From NCBI GenBank assembly GCA_021399435.1, contig JAJTUP010000010.1, positions 248,001 to 312,000 of the forward strand: a DNA stretch of 64,000 nt, read 5' to 3'. The notes below the pieces were generated by a model. It made no database searches and was not told the DNA's origin. It saw nothing but the letters and a program-made list of their open reading frames with translations. The DNA is from Diaporthe sp. PMI_573 (taxonomy: Eukaryota; Ascomycota; Sordariomycetes; Diaporthales; Diaporthaceae). Both the position numbers and the translations under genes were made by a program. The first letter of the stretch is position 1, and each line of letters begins with the position of its first letter. Below, one piece after another: positions 57,230 to 64,000 of the stretch.

Positions 57230-59602
57230 ATGATGGATTACGTATCTGCTGTCGGCCTGGCGTCCTCTGTCATAACCTTTGTAGAATTTGCTTGGAATTT
57301 GATTGCAGGTGCGGTAGAAACATATCGCTCAGTGGATGGAACCCTGGCTGAGAATGCGAGACTCGACGATGTTAAAGATGATCTCGACTATCTAGCTGAT
57401 TTACTAGACAAACGACTTACTGGTAAGACTAAAGCCGAGAGGAGGATTGCCAGGGTCGCGGCAGACTGCCATGCCGATTCGAAGGAACTTCAAAGTTTAC
57501 TTGGAGAGATCGCAGGCCCCAAAGGAAATCGGGCAGTCTGGAGAAGTCTGAAGGCCAGTTGGATGAATTTAATAAAGAGGAAGGACGTCGCTGAGTTGAA
57601 GACTCGGCTTCAGGAGCACCGTTCAGTGGTCCTCCTCCAAGTGACACTCCTCCTCAGGTGAGATCATTTCATTAAATGCTCGCGTAGTATATCTTTACAT
57701 GAAATGTGGACATGGTTAACTTCTAAAAATTGCTATAGCGAAGAGCAATCAAGTCTCAACCGTGGCATTGCCAAGATAAGAGACGACTGTTCCGTGCTAA
57801 AAATCGGCTTCAGAACCCAAATCACCAGCACACGAAACAAAATCTTGGACGCCATAGACACTTTGAATGAATGCACTAGTCGGGGACAAGAGACGAATGA
57901 TTCAACTCTTTCCCTCATTTCGAAATTGCTTCTCAACATCCACACTGTGATAAATGATACCCACATTCACCATCGGATCCTCCGCCAACTCGTCTTTGAA
58001 GAAATGGACTCTCGAGCCAGTCAGATACCAAAGGCGGCACAGGAGACCTATCATTGGACTGTTGAGGATGGTCCTTCGAATGCAGAGGATCAACGGAGAG
58101 GCGTGTGGAAGCTATTTCTGGAGTGGCTAAGGACAGGACAAAGAATTCTACACGTCTCAGGTAACCCTGGATCGGGGAAATCAACTTTGATGAAGTTTCT
58201 CAGCCAACACGAAAGGACCCAGCAAGAGCTGCAAGTTTGGGCAGCGCCGAAAACGCTGGTATTCGGTGTTTTTCATTTCTGGAATCCAGGTTCCAGGATG
58301 CAAAGGAGCCTGACAGGGCTCTACCGGTCATTGCTATTCCAAGCGCTCAGCCAATGTCCAGAACTTACCGAAGAAGTGTTTCCAGTACAGTTCAGAAGAA
58401 TGAAGGCTTCAAAAGGGGACAAAACGGTGGAGAAGATTCATCACTTTGATGAAGACAGCATTGAGAACGGTCTCAAATTACTCTTGAACAAGGCAATCAC
58501 AGGCCCATATCGGATCTGCTTCTTCATCGACGGCCTTGATGAGTGTGAGGGCAATCGTCTTCATCATGAGGGCTTGGCCGAAATGTTTCAGGATTGGATC
58601 ACTTGTGGTAGTATCAAGATTTGTGTCAGTTCCCGGCCATACTTGGAATTCATCCGCCCGCTCAACCACCCAGGGAACAGGCTCATCCAGCTGCACGAGC
58701 TGAACAAGTCTGACATCACGGCTTACTGCCTCGGTCGTCTAGGAAACGACGTCTACGCACGAGAGAGGGGCGATGTATGCCGGCGTCTGGTACGAATCGT
58801 GGTTGAACATGCCCAGGGCGTCTTTCTGTGGGTTCATCTTGTCGTCGATATCTTACTCGTCGGTTTTCGCCAGGACGATCCTGATTCAGTACTCGAGGCA
58901 CAGCTCAATGCGTTGCCATCCGACCTCGACATGTTGTATACAAAATTGAGGGTGCCTATCGAGGCAGACAAGATTCAAAGGGCCAGGGCAAATCGAATGC
59001 TCTTACTTGCAGCGCGCAACCCTTCACATCTCAGCTTGACAAGTATGGCCTTTTCCTGGCTGGAGGGGCAGGAATCCGACAATGGAGGGTTGATGGGTCC
59101 CAATTTCCCAGCGTGCGGCAAGATGAAGCCGTATTCTGAGGAAGAAATCGCTAAGCGGCTCGATCACGTCACGAAGCAGATTGATGGGCTTGCCCGAGGA
59201 TTCCTCGAAATCCAAAGAGATGATGAAGTGCTAAGGCCCTGGGGATGTACGCGATCCTTCTTCGCATACAGGGTTCAATTTTGTCACAGAACCGCTCGGG
59301 ATTATCTGCTGGACAACGAACATCGGCACCGCTCCTTGCTGGACTCGTTCCCGGATTTCGAACAATCGCAGCCTTACGCGAAGATCTGTATTGCAGAGGC
59401 CATCTATGGCTGGCACTCGAAGTCTCCAGCTGGACATGATGTTTTCGCAATGTTTGACCAGCTCTTCCGCCAAAACATCGACCCAAACTTGATCGCTAGG
59501 TGGGAGGTTTCGCTTCGAGAATCACTTACTCCCACAGACGTCACTCTCGACCCCACCTCTCCAGCTGTCGATACAGATCCCGATTCTTCCGTTCGTCAGT
59601 AA
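57230..59602 (+). CDS. NACHT-domain STAND protein, truncated by in-frame TAA
   Basis: Fungal NLR-like signalling ATPase. Exons 57230-57657 and 57739-59602 give 763 residues before the stop. The N-terminus (MDYVSAVGLASSVITFVEF) is a helical fungal STAND N-terminal domain of the PigL_N/Helo-like kind. The NACHT NTPase has Walker A HVSGNPGSGKSTLMKF and Walker B RICFFIDGLDECEG. A winged-helix-like region follows (LLLAARNPSHLSLTSMAFSW). After the TAA at 59600-59602 the same frame continues to 60361 with protein-like sequence, so the ancestral protein was about 250 residues longer. A change from CAA to TAA (one C-to-T step) would explain it. The truncated protein retains all catalytic parts and may still work. 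Confidence 0.8.
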
Positions 59603-60361
59603 TCTCGCCCAGATCAGGTCTTATTCCTTGAATATGCCGCGTTCTGCGGGCTCAACCGTTATGTCCTCCGTGAACTGACCACAGATACGACGAGACTTAG
59701 CGGGGTCTCTACTACCGGCAATATCCTTTTGTCAGCAGTGAAAGGATTGCATCTTGAACTAGCATCAACATTGTTGACAATGAGCCAAGAAGTGAATTCG
59801 ACGTGCTCGGTGTTAGATAGGGACACCGGCGTGCGATCGCTAGTTCCGGCCTGCGTCATTATTGTTGCATACATCTTCCAAGAACTGATTGAATTCGGGC
59901 TTGCACGAAAGTATCAGGCAACAGCATGGTTGAACTTCACGAAGAATATTCTGAAATTCAGTCATGGCTTAAGTATATCGATGTGGGCAACAGTACGGGA
60001 GATTGATATTGCCGCCGGGGATGATACCTCTGCCGGAACTCTAGTTCGTGTCAGTCTTGCGGATGCTATCATGCTCTTCGAAGTCCCTACCGACGGAATC
60101 AACGAGTTCACCACTGTGTCACCATACTCATGGGCTATAGATAAAGCCAGACAGATTAGCAGCGACAGAGACATCCGAGCAGATACCTGTGGCGATGGGG
60201 CAGATACGATGCAGTGGCCTAGACAGCGGCCTGAGCAACCCCCCGTCAAACTCGGACACGGAACTGAAATGGCCCACAGGGTTTTGCACTTGGATAAAAT
60301 AGAGTGGTCATCGGGCTCCCAGGAGTTGAGAGAGCTCAAGGGATGGACTAGGCTGTATTGA
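59603..60361 (+). pseudogene. stranded C-terminal part of the NACHT gene
   Basis: In the same frame as the preceding NACHT gene and directly after its TAA, 252 further codons stay open. They contain protein-like blocks such as DQVLFLEYAAFCGLNRYVL, followed by LRELTTDTTRLSG. This resembles the degenerate-repeat C-terminal region common after the winged helix in fungal NACHT proteins. It would be reached only by readthrough or in strains without the stop. No independent start with a sensible product was seen. Confidence 0.65.
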
Positions 60362-60966
60362 GGTGGATAGCCTTCGCGCCGAAGTATGCGCAAGGAGTAT
60401 TTGGACGTTCTTTAACTGAAAGAATTTGTACATTGATCGGAATTCCTTTGGGACCGACCTACAGGTCGCCGGTTTCCAAAATCGTCGGTCATTTTACATG
60501 CAAAAGTCATCTACCAAGCAGGAAGCCGTCCAAACAGTGACGTCTCGGGTGTGTATGCCAGAAACATTCGACTTAAGTAGCGCGAAAGCGACTCCGTGGC
60601 TATGAGTTGCATTCTGGGCATAGGGTGTGGATTAAGGATCATCACCGTCGGCTTCGGTGCTCTGGCATCAGAATACTCGATATTCTGGGTTGACCGCTTA
60701 GCCCGACTCGGAAATTGGTGTAGGCTGAGATGGTTGTTGTTATTGCATAGTACTAGTCTAAAAGCAGTTAACATGCGGCGCGATGTTAGGCAGACGCCGG
60801 GCCCTGGACAGACGTTTCCTGCATTGATCAAGGATAAAGATCCTATGGGATGTTAGGTAGATACTTGGCTTGCGGATGAATTGAAAGACTGAATGGCACC
60901 AAACATACATCCCATTCCCAGCTTTCCTTGTGATCCCATACCCTTGCCCAGGACAGAGCCATCGTC
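60362..60966. other. intergenic region before third F-box gene
   Basis: No recognisable gene. Contains the promoter of the F-box gene that starts at 60967. Confidence 0.5.
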
Positions 60967-62640
60967 ATGACTTCGCCATTGACCTCGATCCCCCTCGAGC
61001 TTTTCCGGGAGATCACCTCACTCCTCCTGCGGCCAGATCAAGCAGCACTCGCGCGGACGTCCAAGGCTTGCAACCGCCTGCTCACGCCGGTCGTCTGGGG
61101 TGACATTGAGCTGCACCACGTGGGCACGCATGAAGGCATAAACATTGAAAACGAGGCCGATGACTTTAACATTGGGCGTCAGGAAGATGTGGAGGCACGC
61201 CTGGCGGACACCGAGGTCGAGGACAGCAGGTACCCGTTCAAGAAGCTCATATACGAGCCCTCGTCGCGCAAGTATTCGCAGGGCGGTTTCAACCCCGGGG
61301 CTTGGAGTGCGTCAATCAAGGAGAAAGGCTGGGGTGTCCCTCGCGGCATGACCACCCGAGCCACGGACAACGTCTGCCGGAGGAACTTCCAACACGGTCG
61401 AGAGGAGAAGTTTGTCGGGGCCATGAAGATCGCCTCCAAGGAGCGTTGGGCTGAACTAGCGCGGCACGTACACTCGCTGTGCATGTCGATAGGTGTCGAC
61501 GACGAGGTCGTAGAGGCGATCGCAAGCTTTAGGAACCTGCGCTCCCTGGAGCTCGTCGGCCTCCCTCTAGAGAGGGGTCACTCGGCCACGGCACGCGAAG
61601 TAAATCTTCCCAAGCTGCAAAAACTCAAACTTCGCGGGTACTTCCCGGCTGCTTTGGCCCGCAACATCTGTCACAACGCAGGGCATGTCACCCATCTAGA
61701 TCTAGGGCTGCTGGCAACGCCAACTGACGATGCGGCCTACGAGGATACCCTGCTGAAGAACGACGACAGCTCGGCGCCGGTCACCGAAGGCGAGGCCGAG
61801 GAGTTTCGGCGGAACGGTGCCGAGGCAGCGTCCCGTTCATTGAAAGCAGAGGGCGCAAAGTCTGGGTCTCCTCATGCCGACGGTGAAGAAGGCGAAGAGG
61901 AGGGCGACGACGAGTCTGACGAGGAGCAGCTGCCCCGGGCCATGCACAGCCCTATCTGGCTGCCAAGGTCTCTTGCCCAAGCGTTCTCGGGGCTCACACA
62001 CCTCCATCTGGTGAAGCCGGCAACGGGAGAGACCGGATCGATTTTCGAAATCGATAATTTCACCCACATCCCCCATCGATACGAGCAGGTTCTCTGCATG
62101 GAATGGGTGTTGCTCCTTGAAGCGGTTGCCGGCTCGCTAAAGGAGCTTGTGCTGGAGCACCGCGTCCCCATGGAAGAGGGCGACACTGTGGGCGATGGTG
62201 ACCCTTGGCCCGTGTTCAGGGGCTCCCAAAGCTTGCCAGGCGGGCGCAGTGCGGACGCCGACCGCGGCGACGAGCTCTTCTGCAGATCTGTCTTGCGTTT
62301 CATGTTGGAGCACAGCAGGCTATTCTCCAACCTCCGGCGCCTGGCGCTCCGGGGGATCCAGATGTCGGGCCTGAAGACCGACACGGACAGCGATCAGGTG
62401 CCCGGTGACAACGGCGTCCCCGACAACGACGAGGCGCTGCGCAGCGCGTTCCCCCACTGCGAGATCGACATATTCGAGGCCACGTACCCGATCCATGTGT
62501 ACGCGGGCTATATCTTCCAGATGTGGCCGGAGAATCGCCACGAGGCCATGCAGGATGAGGGTGACGGTCTGTTGTGGGATTTGAGCTACTACAATGACTA
62601 TAAGAAGCGGTTTGGTCCTCAATGGAGGATCACGGATTGA
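60967..62640 (+). CDS. F-box protein with acidic linker
   Basis: Intronless 557-residue protein. The N-terminal F-box reads SIPLELFREITSLLLRPDQA and ALARTSKACNRLLTPVVWGD (about residues 7-47), expected to bind Skp1 in an SCF complex. LRR-like strands follow (LRSLELVGLPLE, LQKLKLRGYFPAAL, VTHLDLGLLA). A highly acidic linker (GEEGEEEGDDESDEEQ, about 305-320) splits the leucine-rich part. The end (IDIFEATYPIHVYAGYIFQM) resembles other fungal F-box proteins of this size. No substrate can be named. The promoter lies 3' of the interrupted NACHT gene. It is distinct in sequence from the other two F-box proteins of the window. Confidence 0.8.
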   Translation: MTSPLTSIPLELFREITSLLLRPDQAALARTSKACNRLLTPVVWGDIELHHVGTHEGINIENEADDFNIGRQEDVEARLADTEVEDSRYPFKKLIYEPSSRKYSQGGFNPGAWSASIKEKGWGVPRGMTTRATDNVCRRNFQHGREEKFVGAMKIASKERWAELARHVHSLCMSIGVDDEVVEAIASFRNLRSLELVGLPLERGHSATAREVNLPKLQKLKLRGYFPAALARNICHNAGHVTHLDLGLLATPTDDAAYEDTLLKNDDSSAPVTEGEAEEFRRNGAEAASRSLKAEGAKSGSPHADGEEGEEEGDDESDEEQLPRAMHSPIWLPRSLAQAFSGLTHLHLVKPATGETGSIFEIDNFTHIPHRYEQVLCMEWVLLLEAVAGSLKELVLEHRVPMEEGDTVGDGDPWPVFRGSQSLPGGRSADADRGDELFCRSVLRFMLEHSRLFSNLRRLALRGIQMSGLKTDTDSDQVPGDNGVPDNDEALRSAFPHCEIDIFEATYPIHVYAGYIFQMWPENRHEAMQDEGDGLLWDLSYYNDYKKRFGPQWRITD

Positions 62641-63081
62641 ACGGTCGCGCTAAGACTACCCAGGTACGGCTGGTGTTCACGGTGTCACACTGATAGCACA
62701 CGTGAGAGCCGAGTATTGACTTGAGTTGATCCCGATCTACACAAGTAATCGAATAAAGAGCCGACTAGGTATCTGGGAGCCCTCGTAACAGCATCCTACT
62801 AATCCTGACATCACTATATTGTGACACTTGCGGCCTGCGACCTTGGCAGTCCTAGAAATCATCAAAATGCAAGTAGATTGATTATCAGGACTTTGCTTTC
62901 CTTTTACGTGCAAGCTGTGCTGGAGGTTGAATCCGGTCTGCTCATAACCCATGGTTCATCGTAGTCTCTGTGGATACTTATACAACATTTTCCCATCGCG
63001 AGAGCACCGTCCTGATCACATCTCTTTGTATATGTTCGAGCCCCTCAAACCAGTTGGCAGCAACAAATTGACATTTCTGGC
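62641..63081. other. intergenic, converging 3' ends
   Basis: Spacer between the third F-box gene and the protease gene. No recognisable gene. Confidence 0.5.
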
Positions 63082-64000
63082 TTACTGATAAGCCAGACTA
63101 AATGGAACAGTCTCAATAGTGATATAATCCTCCGCAACATCCGGGTCCCCAAAGATCCGCAGCGTCTTAACAACCAACTGATACTGGCCCGGGGACACAA
63201 CAGTCCCATCAGCCAGCAGACCCGTGAACGGCGCAACGAAGTAGTACCGCGGAAGGTACGTAACAGGGTAGCCGTACACGCTGCCGGCAATGGTGGTACC
63301 CAGGACCTCAGTGGTGGTCCCGTTGTAGTCAGAGCTAAGCGGGACGACGTCGACGCGGACGATGCGCGCACCGAGGTCAAGCTGGTACGTGGCGGCCGGG
63401 TAGGGGGTGTTCGCGTCCGGGTTCTCGGCCGCGGCGAGGGTGGGGTAGGGGACGGTGAAGGTGGTGTTGGCGGCGACGACGTCCAGCACGGGGTCGCTGT
63501 AGGTGGTGAGGTAGGTGTACGTCGGGTCGAGGTTGGTGGCGTTGTACAGGCTGCCAGCGACGCCCAGGTACGGGATGGTCAGGTTCTCGCCGTTAGTGCC
63601 GTTGATGGCGATGTAGCCGCTGTACACGGGCAGCAGGGAGGCGTCGAGCCCTGCGGGGAGGGTCGGGGACACTGTGATGTTGGCCGTGGAGCCGGCGGGG
63701 ACCTCGATGGTGCTGTCTGAGAAGGTGAGGGAGGCGGCTGCGTCTGTGGTTGGGTTGGGGAAGTATGCTGGCCAGGACGCGGGCTCTGTGAGGGTGTACG
63801 CCGTCAGGGCTGGGACGTGGCTGAGGGTGTAAGTCACGCTGGAGGAGCCCGTGTTCTCGACGCCGAATGTGTAGCTGTCCACGAAGTGCTCGGTATCGTT
63901 GAAGGAGATGCTGGCGACGCTGAGCAATGTCGTGGTGAAAGCTGCATCGTATGCCTGGATCAAGCCGGGTCCCTGCTGGGCCACCGGTGCGAGTCCGGAG
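63082..64000 (-). CDS. subtilisin-like serine protease, C-terminal part
   Basis: Partial gene whose 5' part lies beyond the right edge; the frame is open to the end. The sequence from the edge, GLAPVAQQGPGLIQAYDA, is the end of an S8 peptidase catalytic domain, the stretch just after the Ser active-site region. It is followed by a fibronectin-III-like (Fn3_5) beta-sandwich (SISFNDTEHFVDSYTFGVEN onward) and further beta-rich sequence with several N-glycosylation sites. This arrangement is that of large secreted fungal subtilases related to bacterial minor extracellular protease Vpr. The catalytic triad is not in view, so activity cannot be judged. The stop follows ETVPFSLAYQ. Confidence 0.85.
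   Translation of the reverse strand, partial: SGLAPVAQQGPGLIQAYDAAFTTTLLSVASISFNDTEHFVDSYTFGVENTGSSSVTYTLSHVPALTAYTLTEPASWPAYFPNPTTDAAASLTFSDSTIEVPAGSTANITVSPTLPAGLDASLLPVYSGYIAINGTNGENLTIPYLGVAGSLYNATNLDPTYTYLTTYSDPVLDVVAANTTFTVPYPTLAAAENPDANTPYPAATYQLDLGARIVRVDVVPLSSDYNGTTTEVLGTTIAGSVYGYPVTYLPRYYFVAPFTGLLADGTVVSPGQYQLVVKTLRIFGDPDVAEDYITIETVPFSLAYQ

Overview
This window comes from a filamentous ascomycete, most likely a Sordariomycete. Most genes carry one to seven short GT-AG introns, usually 60-80 bp with CTGAC/CTAAC-like branch points. The families are fungal: Zn2Cys6 regulator, UstYa/DUF3328, NACHT NLR-like proteins with fungal N-terminal domains, F-box proteins, CorA-like channels and GPI-type surface proteins. 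No tRNA, rRNA, intact transposon or CRISPR array was found. Splice sites were placed by hand from frame continuity and family conservation; none is supported by transcripts.

Layout. 1-7 kb: a Myb/SANT-like nuclear protein, an OM14-like mitochondrial outer-membrane protein whose start codon is split by an intron, and an F-box protein. 7.8-11.3 kb: a zinc alcohol dehydrogenase, a decayed methyltransferase and an EthD-domain protein. 11.9-17.2 kb: a large NWD-NACHT-ankyrin NLR-like gene broken by a frameshift/deletion and an in-frame stop. 18-23.5 kb: a six-cysteine secreted protein, a secreted FAD amine oxidase and a SnoaL-like protein. 24-27.6 kb: MIA40 and a second F-box protein, followed by a 22-bp minisatellite.

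28-41 kb is the most accessory-looking part. It holds an orphan 469-residue protein ending in poly-Gly/poly-Asp, a UstYa-type oxidase with both HxxHC motifs, a tiny secreted Gly-Tyr/polyproline peptide, a Zn2Cys6 regulator and a monocarboxylate-type MFS transporter. The combination of UstYa, secreted Tyr-rich peptide, regulator and exporter resembles a minimal fungal RiPP locus, but this is inference. 41-44 kb returns to housekeeping genes (thiamine pyrophosphokinase, Golgi SNARE BOS1). 45-51 kb has a CorA-like channel, a modular cysteine-rich surface protein and a decayed copper-binding X325/BIM1-like gene. 53-64 kb has a DUF1593 secreted hydrolase-like protein, a GT61 glycosyltransferase, a second NACHT gene truncated by an in-frame TAA, a third F-box protein and the 3' end of a subtilisin-like protease that runs off the right edge.

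A theme of the window is gene decay in recognition or surface-related families (two NLR-like genes, X325, methyltransferase) next to intact conserved genes, as expected of a chromosome arm mixing core and fast-evolving genes.
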